DNA of 64,000 bases from Ophiostoma sp. CBS 140.51 (GCA_029298735.1 JANSLP010000053.1:1-64000), one strand, 5' to 3'; shown: positions 11,685 through 23,980, numbered from the stretch's first letter. The notes: generated by a model from the letters alone, not told the origin. Program-made: numbers and translations.

Positions 11685-12725
11685 CGTTTGATGCGTGATG
11701 GTGAGCTTCTTGCGTTGCGCGGTTGCGGCTGGGCGGTGTAGTCTTCGATGTGATCGTCGGATGCGATGTCGATGATTAGAAGAGAAGGTGGAGGGGAAAT
11801 TGACAATTCGAGCGAGTCGCTGGAAAATCCTTTGTGTGTTGATGGAAGGATGCGTGGGAGGGGTTGTAGATGGAGTGGCAAGAGAAAACGAGAAACAGAA
11901 GAGAAGGAGGAAAAGGTGAAGTTTGGAAAGAAGAAGTCCAAAAGTTCGAGACGAAAAATAGTGGCTGTCGTCAGAACCGCGAGAGGCGACAACCCAGACA
12001 GAGAAGGTGGAACCAAAAAGCGTGACAGGGCCGTCTAACGGCAAGTGAAGGGCGAGAACGAGGGAGACCGCCCAAAGAGAGAAGGGGGGGCCGGCAGAAG
12101 AAAGGGAAGGAGCGGGGGTGCTCCAGTCGTAGGGAGTGCTTGGTCGTGAAGGCGTGTTAATAATAGGTGGTGGGCGCCAAAGGGCGCTGGGCGAAGTGGC
12201 GTACAAAACCACCAAAAATGGGAAGTTTTGGTTAGGGAAGGAGCCTCGAAAGAACCAATCCCTTACAGTTATTCACAGACAGGGGATTTGGCACCAGCCC
12301 AAACATAGGCCGATTTCATATTTCAGTCAATAACTGCATCTTGTGAATAGGAAAAGTAAATAACGATTACAGCCAAAATGAGAGGGGAAATACACTTTTA
12401 TCAGGTTGTTTTTCACATCGATGACTTAAGCACGTGACTGGTTTTGAGAGCTGCCAAGTTGAAGGCAGGAACAGCTGGTCGATGACGATATGGGGAAGGC
12501 TCGCATGGTACTGGGAACTAACAAAAGGCAGTCGCATGCTTTGTTGAGAGCAGTCTATGTACTCTCCTTCGACAATAACCTCACAATAGTCAAAACGACC
12601 AGCATATTGTCTACAGCGGCTGCGGTTCTCCATTGACACCACCTGGTACCTCACGAAGCTTCATTCACGATTTACAGACCCCTTGCAACGACTGTGATCA
12701 ACCCTGACAACATTCTGACAGCAAC
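11685..12725. other. divergent promoter region, SUMO and CMC4
   Basis: Bases 11685-12130 are strongly purine-rich on plus, that is CT-rich on minus, as expected of the SUMO leader and core promoter. A 201-codon minus-strand frame here (11610-12215) is a composition artefact. A 95-codon minus frame at 12367-12654 has no recognisable domain. An E-box CACGTG lies at 12431-12436, about 290 bases upstream of the proposed CMC4 start. Confidence 0.45.
12431..12436. promoter_or_regulatory. E-box CACGTG upstream of CMC4
   Basis: Core site in the context AGCACGTGACT. CACGTGAC matches the Cbf1-type bHLH consensus on the plus strand. Position relative to the start codon (about 290 bases) fits a promoter element; function is inferred. 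Confidence 0.3.
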
Positions 12726-13178
12726 ATGGCAAGTGGACGGAGCTCCAGGTTTTTGGCTGAGAACTCGAAAATTTCCAAAATGCTGCCACGTGAAGAAAAC
12801 ATGTCTAACCACACGGCAGGCAAACAAGAAGCTCGAGACCGATCTCGCGACCGATCCGCCATGCCATCCGCGTGCAGTAAGTACCTTTCGTCCCCGTCTC
12901 GTGCCTGTGTCCACCGAAACTGACCAACCCACGACAGTGTGCCATTCAAGGTAATATAACTTCGATCCAGCAGACACCTCGAATATGAAGCCTGACTTGC
13001 CATCCTAGACTGCCTCACGAAGAACGGCTACAACCAAGACAAGTGTGAGCACCTCATCGACGCCCTCTACGAATGCTGTCAAGCGTTTTATACGCGGAAA
13101 GGGGACAGCGCGTCAACGGTCAGCTGTCCGAAGCCCGACCTGCTGCGTCTCAAGCTCCAGCAGCGCGGGAAGCAATGA
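12726..13178 (+). CDS. CMC4: Cmc4-type twin-cysteine mitochondrial protein
   Basis: Proposed exons are 12726-12728 (ATG only), 12820-12876, 12938-12950 (13 nt) and 13009-13178, giving 80 residues. The coding core reads PPCHPRA | CAIQ | D CLTKNGYNQDKC, followed by CEHLIDALYECC and CPKPDLLRLKLQQR. This matches the conserved layout of Cmc4 (CHCH/CX9C-type), a small protein of the mitochondrial intermembrane space oxidised through the Mia40 relay. All splice phases agree for exons 2-4, and both internal introns (61 and 58 nt) have good signals. The first exon is less certain: the conserved frame has no in-frame ATG, and the only phase-compatible join I found uses ATG followed directly by a GC donor (GCAAGT) and the CTAAC...CAG acceptor at 12819. 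If this is wrong, the N-terminal 20 residues change but the cysteine core does not. Confidence 0.85.
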
Positions 13179-14067
13179 TCCCTCCAAGAGATAGAAAGAC
13201 AATAGCATAGCATAATAGAAAAAGATAGAACCGAAGATGTGCACTCGTCCAGATATAACGTCTCCTAAACCGCGCAAAAGATTGCACCTCAGTCAACAAT
13301 TTCGGAGAGTGCATAGTTTACTCTAGGCATTCATTGAGCACGCTGGAGATCCGTTTTGAACCTGAGCAAGCAGTGAAGGTCTTGCTCCGAGACTCTAATA
13401 TGAAAGCCGATAAATTAAGACATTGATGAAAGAAGAAAAAAGAAGAAGAGAAAATTTGAAAAGAGGCAGAAAATTTGGCTGGTGCTTTTATGTGTACTAT
13501 TTTTTCGAACGGCAGATTTGTGGGGTCAGTCACGTGTGGCTCTTGACCGCCTTACTTCCAACCTCCCAGCCGCCTTCAAGGCCTTCCCTCCTCCCAACTA
13601 TTAGACTAGCAACAATAGCAACAATAACAAGCAAGCACCACCCACAGCCAAGCACTGTTTTCAGCGCGTCGCGGTCCATTCAGGCACAGCAGGAAGGAGC
13701 TCCCAGCACCAGTTGGTCCACTAGGGAAGGAGCTTGACCAGCATCGAAAAAAGAGGCAGAAAAACGACAAACATCACCAATCCCTTGCATCGTGCATCCC
13801 CAATACACACGCAACCACTATCCACGATACAGACGAACACCCAAAAAGTGACGGCGACTCTCGATAGAGGCGAAGTGATTGCTGAACCGCCAGTATAGTG
13901 CAACCCCACGGCAGTTTAGGTCGCCCCTGCTGTGAAGCATTTCGACTCGATTGATTGCAGCTCAACAAAGCTGTGATTTTTCGGCCACCACCTCATCCTC
14001 CCTTCGACACCGCCCCACGATCTTGCAACCCTCTAATCCGACGCGACCCCCGATCACACCACCCGCC
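13179..14067. other. intergenic region, CMC4 3' end and NUP84 promoter
   Basis: Bases 13190-13480 are AT-rich and suit the CMC4 3' untranslated region and terminator. From about 13550 the plus strand becomes C/A-rich with few G, as in a NUP84 leader. An E-box lies at 13531. No conserved frame was seen. Confidence 0.45.
13531..13536. promoter_or_regulatory. E-box CACGTG upstream of NUP84
   Basis: Context AGTCACGTGTGG, 537 bases before the NUP84 start codon. TCACGTG is the bHLH (Cbf1-type) core. It is the third such core in promoter regions of this window, after 5884 and 12431. Confidence 0.3.
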
Positions 14068-17000
14068 ATGGCGTTCCTGGAGGACGAGCACGATCCCGTG
14101 GCCTTTGACGAGCTGCTCGTTGGCAAGGATGTCGGCGAGGAGGTCGAGATTTTCGCCAAATACCTCGACGAGTGCATCGTTGCCCGTGGATCCGCCCCCG
14201 AACAGCGTGCCCGCATCTTCAAACTCGTTGACCACTACTACGGTTATGCCCGCGAGACAGCCGACGTGCTGCGCGAGCGGGTGCGCCTTGCCCGTTTAGC
14301 ACGCGGCAGCAGCGGCGAGAGTACGGCGAGTAGCAACACAAATGCCTTAACGGGACGGCGGGCAGGACTGCGGTCAGGCGGCGGCATGGATCTTGACAGC
14401 CAGACGGCACTGCAGCGGCGGGACGAAGCTGGCTCGGACGATAACAACGATAATGACACAGCAGCCAGTGCCCAACGATGGGAAGAGGAGGCACAAACGT
14501 GGGACCTGATGAGGCGTCTGCTGCCACTGCGGTACCGCGACAAGTCTGCAACAACGTCTTCTACAGCAACTGGTGCTGGCTCAATACGCCGTCCGGGCTC
14601 CGACAGACCACCAGAGTCTCGCCGCGAGTACTGGGCTGACTTTGTGCTGTCAGAACCGAAGGCCCGCGAGCGCAAGACGATCCTCGAGTGGCTGCAATCG
14701 AGCGCCAGCAGCAGCGGACCCGACATTGACGAGGTTGTCCAGGAGCTGCAGCAAAATGCTGAGCGCGGCGAGATTCTAGCCCACGGTTGGCTGCACACCC
14801 GCGGCGCCATCAAGCAACACAAACGCCTCCTGGCCAACTCGGAACCTTTGGACCCTGACAGCCCTGACGTCCGCGACTCCAACCTCGACTCACCCCATCG
14901 CCTCGTTACACAGCTGGATCCGGATGTCGTCACACGCCAGGGCCAGCTCGGCCGCGGGCTCGCGCCCCAGGACGCCTACTTTGAGCAGGCCATCTGGCTT
15001 GGCTGCTACGAGTTGCTGCGGCGCGGCAAGAGCATGGCTGACATTCGTGACTGGTGTGTCGAGCGTACCGAAGTCTGGCGTGCCGCATCCATCTCGGCGC
15101 TGCCACTAGCCAACGACGACATCGCAGGCGAGGACGACGATGCCCCCGACTTTGACTGCCTGGCCACTGTGCTGTGGCGCCGCATGTGTTACCGCTTGTC
15201 CCAAGAGGGCAGTGCCAGCCCGCACGAGCGTGCCGTCTACGGTATTTTGTCGGGCGACCTGGCCAGTGTCGAGGCTGTCGGCTCTTCGTGGGATGATGTG
15301 GCTTTCGCCAAATACAACGCCGAGCTACGCGCCCAGTTTGACGCCTACCTGATCCGCCAAGCCGACCCGGCCGCTGTCCACTCGCTCCTGATCTTGCACG
15401 GCGACGTCCCTGTTGGCTACTCGTCCGACGGTACCTCTTCTTCCAATAACCCATCCACATCCTCCTCCTCCGCCCCCTCCTTTTTCCCGCGTAACCGCGA
15501 TAGTCGCTCGCGCAACAACAAGGCCATTGCCAGCACACCCGCCAAGGCTTTGCAGGCCGCTATGATCGACGAGAAGCTCGACAGCTTCCTGTTCCAGCAG
15601 GGTCTTCTGCTAGCAGAGTACGCCAATGCCAGGCATCCCTCCAGGCTGGTTCCCAAGTACGACACCACCACCACACCAACCACGGCTACCGACACCAAGT
15701 TTATCGAGCCCACCGACTGCCATGGGCTGCGTGTACTGGCCCACGTGCTCATTGTCGTGTCCGCCCTCGATAAGCTCGACGGCAAGGGCAAGGATGTCGC
15801 CGCACTAGGTCCCCTGGCCCGCCGCCACCAGACCGAGGAGCATGCCATTGCGAGCTACATTAGCTTCTTGCGGCTCTCAAGTCTCGAGGAGCTTATCCCG
15901 CTGTACGCATCCAAGCTCATGGGTGAGCGCTGCTACACCAACATGGGTCTCAACCTGATCCACATTGAGGAACAAGAGGCCCAGAAGCAACTGCTGCAGC
16001 TGATGCGCAAGCTGGGGCTTGATCCCGTCAAGTTTGTCATGACGCTGCCGCAGCTGTTCCTGGCCAATGTCACCGAGGCCGAGGAGAACTCATCTCAAAC
16101 CAAACCGGCTTGTACCGAATTCAGCATGCTACAAAACAGCGCGCCCACGCTCAAGTATGGCCGCCTCATCAAGGCAGGTCTTTTTGGCACAGCGGCTGAA
16201 CTGCCCGGTGACTCCGACGGCGTCCTGCTGATAGATAAGGCGGACGAGCTGCTGATCCGGTCTATGGAATGGATGATGCTTGCCGACGGCCTTGCGCTCG
16301 AGATCTGCGACTATGGTGTGCGCATCTACAAGTACTTTTTGCGCAATGCCCACCTTACTGCCGCCCGTATCCTGGCATCACGCGTCGCCTGCTCTGAGGT
16401 TATCCGCAAAAAGACTCGATATGGTCGCGACCTGTCCGAAGAGACGGACCCATCATGGTGGGACGATGTCTTTGGTCCCTCGACGCGCCTCAACGTCGAC
16501 GGTGTCGACATGGTCATGTCCATGGACGAGGACACGTTTGGTGGCAGCAACAGCAACGGTTTCTCCGAAGTGTCCAAGGGCCAGATTGCCGCACACGCCC
16601 GCCCGCTGTACGAGCTTGAGTGCCTTGTTAACGTCCTAGACTGTTTCGAGACAACCGCCATGATGTCCGAGATGCTGCTCCACGAGCCCTCTACCGACCC
16701 AGCCCGCGACCGCCAGGTCGCCAGCAACATGGACAATAACGCGAAGTATATGAACGGTTTCATGAAGCCTCTTCTCAAGGACTGGCTGTTGCACTCTGTG
16801 GATGGTGAGTCCCCTTTCTGCCCCTATATATCATTTGAATGCTGCTGACCGTTTTAGACAACCCCGATTATGCTCTGCTTCGCTCGTCGTACCTTCCCCA
16901 GGTCGTCATCGGCTATGCCAGCACGCTCCAGTTTGCTGGCACGACATCGTCGCGTGACTACCTGCTCGAGTGCATGGAGCTCGCTGCCGTCGTGGCTGCA

Positions 17001-17189
17001 CCAGACAACAGCGATGTCGCCGGTGTCTTGGTGTCCACGGGCCGCATGAAGGAGCTCGTTGAGTCGTTTGCCTCGTGCAGTAAAGCCCTGGCCATCTGGA
17101 CGAGTGACATGAAGAAGGGCCCCGGTGCTGGCTCGAAGAAAAACCGCGAGATGGGCTGGTCGCGCGAGCTGTGGTCTGTGAAGCCATAA
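14068..17189 (+). CDS. NUP84: nucleoporin Nup84/Nup107
   Basis: Exons 14068-16804 and 16858-17189 (53-nt intron, GTGAGT donor, GCTGAC branch, TTTTAG acceptor) encode 1022 residues starting MAFLEDEHDPVAFDELL. The protein is mostly alpha-helical without membrane segments, with two Ser-rich insertions near residues 75-140 and 450-475. Family-like segments include YWADFVLSEPKARERKTILEWLQ, where N-terminal residues of Nup84/Nup107 contact the scaffold, then DPYFEQ-like (QDAYFEQAIWLGCYELLRRG) and the C-terminal MEWMMLADG...ICDYGVRIYKYFL region. Nup84 is a structural member of the Y-shaped (Nup84/Nup107-160) scaffold complex of the nuclear pore. The frame is open for 39 codons upstream of the chosen ATG, but that part is leader-like, and the chosen site has the context CCGCCATGG. 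The gene ends 278 bases from the convergent prolyl-tRNA synthetase gene. Confidence 0.9.
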
Positions 17190-17269
17190 GCAAGGGTGTG
17201 TTGGATTAGATGGGAGGGAACAACTGTACAAGACAAAATGTTTGCATTCTTCATATTCACTTTTCATTT

Positions 17270-17465
17270 TCATTTGTATTTTCGTCGAAGAATTTTCTAA
17301 TACAACTGGCACCGGAACGCGATTTATTTATTTTTATGTTCATTTTCATTTTACTCAATTTATTTCAAAAAATATTCTCGGATATTTAAATCAAAACAAA
17401 AATGGTACTTTTAAACTTTGAAGTGGAAATGGCATTTTTTATATTCGTTATTAGATCGTATCATA
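17270..17465. other. AT-rich convergent terminator region
   Basis: Strongly AT-rich stretch between the 3' ends of NUP84 (plus) and the prolyl-tRNA synthetase gene (minus), with ATTTATTTATTTTTATG-like runs. It presumably carries both polyadenylation sites. Confidence 0.45.
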
Positions 17466-17467
17466 CA

Positions 17468-19682
17468 TCACAGCTGATCGAGCAGGCTTGTGACCACTAC
17501 CCGTAGATCACGCAACGGCACATCTTTCTTGACGCCCAACTGCCGGCACTGCACTTCACACAGGCCATCTTGTGACAGACCGGACTCACCAGCCTGTTCG
17601 CCCACACTCTTCCGCCACGCCGCACCCACGACGACGACGACGGGGTAGCCTGTCAAGTCGGCATCCTTGAGTTTGTATGGCAGCGATGCACCTGTCCGGT
17701 CGTCCAGTAACACATCCAGCTCAGCATCGGAGTCGGTACGGCCCGCCAGGACATCATACACACCCTCGGCCACCGCCACAAGACCAGAGTCCTTAACCAC
17801 GCCGTCCTTGCCAGCCTTGGGTGGCGCCACAACCACCACTACCTCGTACGGCGCAATCGCCCGTGGCCAGTTCAGACCCTGATTGTCTGCACGGTGATCG
17901 GCCACAGCGCCCAAGATGCGCGAGATACCCAGGCCGTAGCAGCCCATCTCAGGGACAATCGTTGCCTGTTCACCAGCACTACCCTCAGCCTGAATCTTCA
18001 CGTCCAAGGCTTCAGGCGACGTGTAGCGAGTGCCCAGATAAAAGGTGTGGCCCAGCTCAATGGCGCGGTCGACTACAAGAGTGCCATTGCCGTGGCAGCG
18101 CGGACAGTCGTCGCCGGTGCGTGGCTTGGCAAAGTTGAGAGGGCGGCCGGTGTTGTCAACAGACGTGGCAGCTTGCACATCGAAGAGGGACATGATATCG
18201 TCGGCAATGGCCGTCTTCTTGGAGTTTGACAGAGGCCATTGGCGGGTGTTGATGTCAATAGCAGCAACGAGCGAGCCATCGCCCTGCAGCAGACGCTGGT
18301 CGACGAGATTGATAATCTTGGGCCGGATGCTGGAATCTTCCTTGACCTTGGCTAAAACACTGTTCCAGGCGGCGAGCGTGTTTTCGATACCCGAGTCTAG
18401 TTCGGGAACGACCGACTTGATAGCGTGTGCGTCAATATCGTCGTCGGTCATGCGCACGGTCTCGCCTGTCGCTGTGTTGACAGCCTCGGCCGGGTACCAC
18501 ACGTTGACTAGTGTCGTTTTGTCCTTTGAGATACCGCGCCATGCTTGAGCAGACTTCACTTCCAGACTTGATTGTCTCTGTGTCTCGGGCTTCGCTGCCT
18601 CCAGGACCTCTGTGTTGGCCACCAGGTCGCAGCTGCTGCAGTGAGCCACATAGTCCTCGCCCAAGGATGCCGCCAGGTGGTACTCGTGGCTCAAGTCGCC
18701 GCCCATGTCGCCCGAGCTGGCCTGGGCTGCAAGAACGGGGACTTTTAGAGCGGCAAAGATGGCTGCATAGGCGGCACGAACATCGGAGTATGTAGCCATG
18801 GCGTCGGCCACGGACGCATCAAAGCTGTACATGTCCTTCATGATGAACTCGCGGGAGCGCAGGATGCCGTGCCGTGGGCGCATCTCATCGCGATATTTGC
18901 GGGCTGGGAGATCAGCACTACACTTAATAAGAGGAATAGAGATGCTTAAGAGGACTCACTGATTTGATACAGCCGCAGAGGCAGGCCACGGTACGATCGC
19001 ACATTTTGAGAGACAAGCTCTGTAATTTCCTCCTCATGGGTTGGAGACAGAAGATACTTTGCATCTTTTCTATCCGCAAATTGGAAGAGCTGTGAAGTCA
19101 GCATAAGGGCATGATATCGCGCATGTTCTTTCCACGGCATACCTCTGACTGCACACTCTCGAGACGGCCACTTCTTGCCCACAACTTTGCCGACGAGATA
19201 CTCGACAACGACACCCTTGACCCGCCAATGGCCTTCATGTGCTTGTCCACGAGCGCCTCGATCTTGTCCTGAACACGAAGACCTAATGGCAGCATGTGGA
19301 AGACGCCCGAGTGCGCCTGGCGGAAGAAGCCTGCGCGCATAAGCTTGGCGTGGGATTCTATATCGTCAGCGAGTGAAGATTTGACTGTCAAGTTTCTAGT
19401 TGACTCACCCTCATCCTGCTTTGCATCTTTCAATGAAACTTGTGGTGACGGCACCCAGATGTTGGATAGCCGATTCCGGTGATCCAGCTGCATGGGGCGT
19501 CTCTGCGGTCGAGTCAGTAAACAGTTTCATTCATTACATGTAAAATAGAACCATTTCGTATTCCAATGCACCGTATATACCTCTTGTCGCATCCATCGTG
19601 CAGACTGGCAAAAGCTGTTTGGTGATATTGATATCCTTGGTGAGGGCCGCAGAGCTGGCCGTAACCATTGTTGGGTGGCCAT
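17468..19682 (-). CDS. prolyl-tRNA synthetase, bacterial type, mitochondrial
   Basis: Five exons on minus, 19682-19581, 19502-19409, 19357-19143, 19089-18960 and 18903-17468, give 658 residues; introns are 78, 51, 53 and 56 nt with good donors. Exon 1 encodes MATQQWLRPALRPSPRISIS and more, an Arg/Ser-rich presequence without acidic residues until its end, so mitochondrial import is likely. The class II core follows: GFFRQAHSGVFHMLPLGLR (motif 1 region), SPTHEEEIT, motif 2 with TRKYRDEMRPRHG...SREF (181-200) and motif 3 GCYGLGISRILGAV (501-514). Between motifs 2 and 3 lies a long insertion, as in bacterial ProRS with an editing domain, carrying two CXXC pairs (C269/C272, C447/C450). The C-terminal 130 residues form the anticodon-binding domain. 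It charges mitochondrial tRNA-Pro. Divergent from the Mak21 gene, 574 bases apart. Confidence 0.9.
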
Positions 19683-20256
19683 TGTTGAGCAGCGTGAGTA
19701 TTATAATGAGCCAACCAGCACCCGATCCATGAGACTCAAGACCAGGAACCAAAACGGAGACCAGTTGTGGTCGATCGTGTATCGTGGTGTGTCGATTTTG
19801 GTGACGTTTTTAGCAGCTGGCGGTTCCTGACGTTGGATTCGCTTTGCAGGGGCACGCCAGGGACCATTTAGTGCTGGAAACCGCCAAAGACCGCCAACAA
19901 TCACCCATCACCGCCGGCTGACAGTACCTTCCGGCGCTAGCACTCTTTCAGACCAAACTAGGCAGGCGGTCAGCAGCTCCTTCCCCAATCCACCGCCCTG
20001 CCATTTGGCGCCGTTTAGGGAGGGGCCCCGCTAAAATTTCGAAAAATGGGCAGAAAAAAAGTTTCTTGAGGGAAAGAGCGAAACCAAGCCAAAAAGTGAA
20101 AATCGAGACGAAACGGCTCCAAAGGTGCAACTATCACCGAAACACCAACACGCCTCGCTTGACCACAACGTCCGCTTCCACAACCGAGGACGGCGACGAG
20201 CAAGCCTACACCTGGCGGACCAACTACCCGACACCCCCAGGCCACATTTATCCACA
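19683..20256. other. divergent promoter, prolyl-tRNA synthetase and MAK21
   Basis: 574 bases shared by two divergent genes. Bases 19850-19925 are C/A-rich with the repeated trinucleotide-like ACCGCC. The MAK21 side is A-rich from 20040 to 20110. No TATA box stands out and no other gene is visible. Confidence 0.4.
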
Positions 20257-20919
20257 ATGGCCCCGAACAAGAACAAGGCGCCTAAGGGCAAGGCCGGCAA
20301 CAGCAACGGCAATGCTTCTTCGGCTGCTTTCAGCCAGGCCTCGCTGACCCAGCTGACCGCCCAAATCGACCGCGACCTCGAGACCCGGAACGCCAAGAAT
20401 CTGAATAATGGTGGCAAGCGGAAACGCAGCGACGGCGACGACGAAGAGACCAAGACACAGAAGAAGCAGGCCACGACTGACTCGCCCAAGTCCAAACGGA
20501 AAGAGAAGAAGGAGAAGGCTCCCAAGTCCGATGCGGCCCCTGCCACCAACGGAGCCACCGACAAGGTTGCCGACAAGAAGACGGTCATGCTCGATGAGAT
20601 CAAGCTGCTGGGCGGCGACGAGGAGGATCTGGACCTGGTGGCCGGTATCGACTCGGATGCCGAAGAGGGCGGTGCAAAAGTTGGCGGCGGCAAGTCGTCT
20701 GCAGGTGCCGATGAGGACCTGTCGCTCGACGCCGCTTTCCAGAGCGAGCTGGCCAAGTTTGCGGCCGGTCTGGGCTTTGACGAAGTGCGTCTGGAGGACG
20801 AGGACGACGAGGCTGCCGAAGAGGAAGTAGAGGAGCCGGCAGAAGAGGAGGTCGAAGAAGAGGAAGAGGAAGACGACGAGGAGGACGTCGAAGAAGAGGA
20901 CGTCGAAGAAGAGAACGAC

Positions 20920-20954
<35 letters not shown>

Positions 20955-23810
20955 GGAGGAGGAGGAGCAGGCACCGCCACTGGCAGTCATATCTGCACCC
21001 AAACCCACCGTGTCTACGGATCCCTTTCTGCCAAGAAACCCCAAGTTCTCACAACTGGTATGTTGGCACCACTCCTACACACTAATACTGTATTGACACA
21101 CCACTAACACGTCCAGATGCTCGAGCCCCGTGCTGAGTGGTTTACCGCAGACGTCGGCGACCTGCCTGCCCCTATTTCGGACGATATTGGCCGTTTCTCG
21201 CACACCATCCAGAGCCTCAAGGACTACGCCGATACGCTCATCGAGACCGACTCCAACGCCTACCGTACCATCACCTCGGCCTCGTCGTCGCACCGCTTCA
21301 TGTCGACCATCATGACCTCCGGTACCATGTCCGACAAGGTCTCCGCTCTCACGCTTGAGGTCCAGGAGGCGCCCATCCACAACAACAAGGCCTTTGAAAA
21401 CCTGCTGGCCCTCGCCGGCAAGCGTAGCCGTGGCGCTGCTATTGCTGCTCTCGGTGCCCTTGTCGATTTGCTCGGCAATGGTGTCGTCCTACCCAGTGAC
21501 CGCCGCCTCCGCTCTTTCCACGCTCAGCCTGCTCTTCTGGGTGCGCTGCAGTCTGCTAGCCCGGCCACAGCACTCGCCTGGAAGCCGCATCTGCCGCTGC
21601 CCGGTGGCATCACCAAGGCCCACCTCATGCTCTGGAAGTACGAGGACTGGCTCAAGGATGCCTTCTTCCGCATGCTGCAGCAGCTCGAAGTGTGGTGCAA
21701 CGACGAAATTGAGTACTCGCGCTCGCGCTCGCTTGACTTTGTCTTTGGTCTGCTGCGCAGCAAGCCCGAACAGGAGGCCAACTTGCTGCGTCTGCTCGTC
21801 AACAAGCTGGGCGACCGTGAGCGCAAGATTGCGTCGCGCGCGTCGTACCTGCTGCTGCAACTGCTCACAACACACCCAGGCATGAAGACTATTGTGGTGC
21901 AGACGATTGAACAGGAGATCTTGCTGCGCCCCGGCCAGAGCCTGCGTGCCAAGTACTACGGCATCAACACGCTCAACCAGACGATCCTTAGCAATAAGGA
22001 GCCTGAGATCGCAGACAGCCTTGTGCGCGTGTACTTTGAGCTGTTCCTGACGCTGCTCAAAAGTGGTGCTCTGGGCGCTATTGATATCCCTGGCACCGAC
22101 AACCTGGGCGAGAACGCCGAGGCCAAGAAGGACGCGGCCGCCAAGGATAGCAAGAAGAAGTGGAAGCGCAGCTACAACGACAAGAACAAGGATACCAAGA
22201 AGGGCAGCGCCGCCGACAAGAACGAGGGCAACGAGAAGGATGTCTCCGAGAAGCTCGTGTCGGCGCTGCTGACAGGTGTCAACCGTGCCATCCCCTTTGC
22301 CAACACGGACAACACAACGCTCGAGAAGCACATGGACACGCTGTTCCGCATCACGCACTCGTCCAACTTCAACACGAGCATCCAGGCACTGATGCTGGTG
22401 CAGCAGGTGGCCGGCTCCAAGCAGATTATGGTGGACCGCTTCTACCGCACGCTGTACGAGTCTCTGCTGGACCCGCGCCTGGTCATGTCCTCCAAGCAGG
22501 GCATGTACCTGAACCTGCTGTTCCGCGCGCTCAAGAACGATGTCGACGTGCGCCGCGTCAAGGCGTTTGTTAAGCGTATGCTGCAGATTGCAACGCTGCA
22601 CCAGCCGCCCTTCATCTGCGGTGTTCTGTTCCTTGTGGTGGAGCTCGAGTCGACGTTCCCCGACCTCAAGGCGCTGCTCAACGAGCCCGAGTTTGACGAT
22701 GAGGACGAGGAGGAGTACTACCGGGATGTGCCCGAGGAGGGTGACGAGGCGGCCAAGAAGGCCGAAGACACCAAGAAGGCTGAGGAGGAGGATAAGAAGA
22801 AAAAGCGTGCTGTCTACGACGGCCGCAAGCGCGACCCGTCGTACAGCAACGCCCAGCACAGCTGTCTCTGGGAGCTTGTGCCCTACTTCCACCATTTCCA
22901 CCCGTCCGTCACGGCGTTCGCCACCAACCTGTTGGTGCGCCAAAAGTCGCTGCCAAAGCCCGACATGGCCAACCACACGCTTATGCACTTCTTGGACAAG
23001 TTTGTCTACCGCAACGCCAAGTCCGTCGATGCTTCTGCCAGCAAGGCCCGTGGTGCGTCCATCATGCAGCCCGTGGCTGCCTCTAACGGCAGCATGACGG
23101 GCGCCGCCCAGATTGTTGCCCCCAGCGGCATTTCTGGCGCCTCCAAGCAGACTGTGGCCATCAACTCGGCCGCCTTCTGGGGTCAAAAGGCCGAGAACGT
23201 CGCGGCTGAGGACATCTTCTTTCACACCTACTTCTCGCAGGTCGGCAAGCAGTCGCAGACGAGCCGTGCCGCCAAGCGTGCCGCCAAGCAGGAGAAGGCG
23301 GCCGCCAAGGCCGAGGCTGCCGCTGGCGAGGATGGCGAGGATGTCTCGGATGCCGAAGAGGAAGAGATCTGGCAGGCACTCAAGGGCTCGCGGCCCGATA
23401 TTGAGGGCGAGGACGAGGGCGCCGATCCGGATATGGACATGGACGATAACGATGATGACGATCTGGAGGATCTCAAGGACCTGCTCAACATGTCGGACAG
23501 CGACGATGGCGACCTGGACGATGATGAGGACGACTTTGACGGCGAGGACGCAGTTGGCGGTGCCGACGAAATGGATGTTGACGGCAGCGATGGCGGTGTT
23601 GAGTTTGCCGACTTTGCCGACTTCAGCGATGAGGAGGGCGGCAAGAAGGATGATGTTGAGGCTGACGAGGATGGCCTTGTCTCTCTCGCCAGCAAGAACG
23701 GCCGCAAGGCTGGCCGTGAGCGTCGCAAGGAGCTCAAGGCTCTGCCCACGTTTGCCTCGGCCGACGACTACGCTGAGATGCTGGGCCAGGAGGAGGATGA
23801 GGACTACTAG
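20257..23810 (+). CDS. MAK21: Mak21/Noc1 ribosome biogenesis factor
   Basis: Exons 20257-21057 and 21117-23810 (59-nt intron, GTATGT donor, CTAACAC branch, CCAG acceptor) encode 1164 residues. The N-terminus MAPNKNKAPKGKAG is lysine-rich, followed by an unbroken acidic tract near residues 180-245 with long Glu runs. The conserved body starts at WFTADVGDLPAP and contains helical repeats and the CBF/Mak21 domain with YDGRKRDPSYSNAQHSCLWE at about residue 834. A second acidic tract fills residues 1005-1090, before GRKAGRERRKELKALPTF. Mak21 (Noc1; CEBPZ in animals) pairs with Noc2 on early pre-60S particles in the nucleolus and is needed for large-subunit maturation. The gene lies in a divergent pair with the prolyl-tRNA synthetase gene and converges on the 148-residue gene 170 bases away. 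Confidence 0.94.
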
Positions 23811-23980
23811 GAGGATACTACTACTGGGTAATATAGGAAGTTTATTTATGGGTTGGTTTTTAAGAAAAAAGTGTACAAATCTAGCATAGCATCAAGCACA
23901 AAAGTTATTTCATTCATCTGTCTGTCTACCCTTACAATTCCTCCTCATCATCATCATTATCGTCCTGCCGGTTTTCTGGC

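Noticed and set aside
11610..12215. 201-codon minus-strand frame upstream of SUMO
   Set aside because: CT-rich leader composition (Pro/Ser/Leu/Phe) and no domain.
21489..23225. 578-codon minus-strand frame
   Set aside because: Antisense shadow of MAK21; its Val/Leu/Arg/His-rich sequence is what GC-rich coding DNA gives on the opposite strand.
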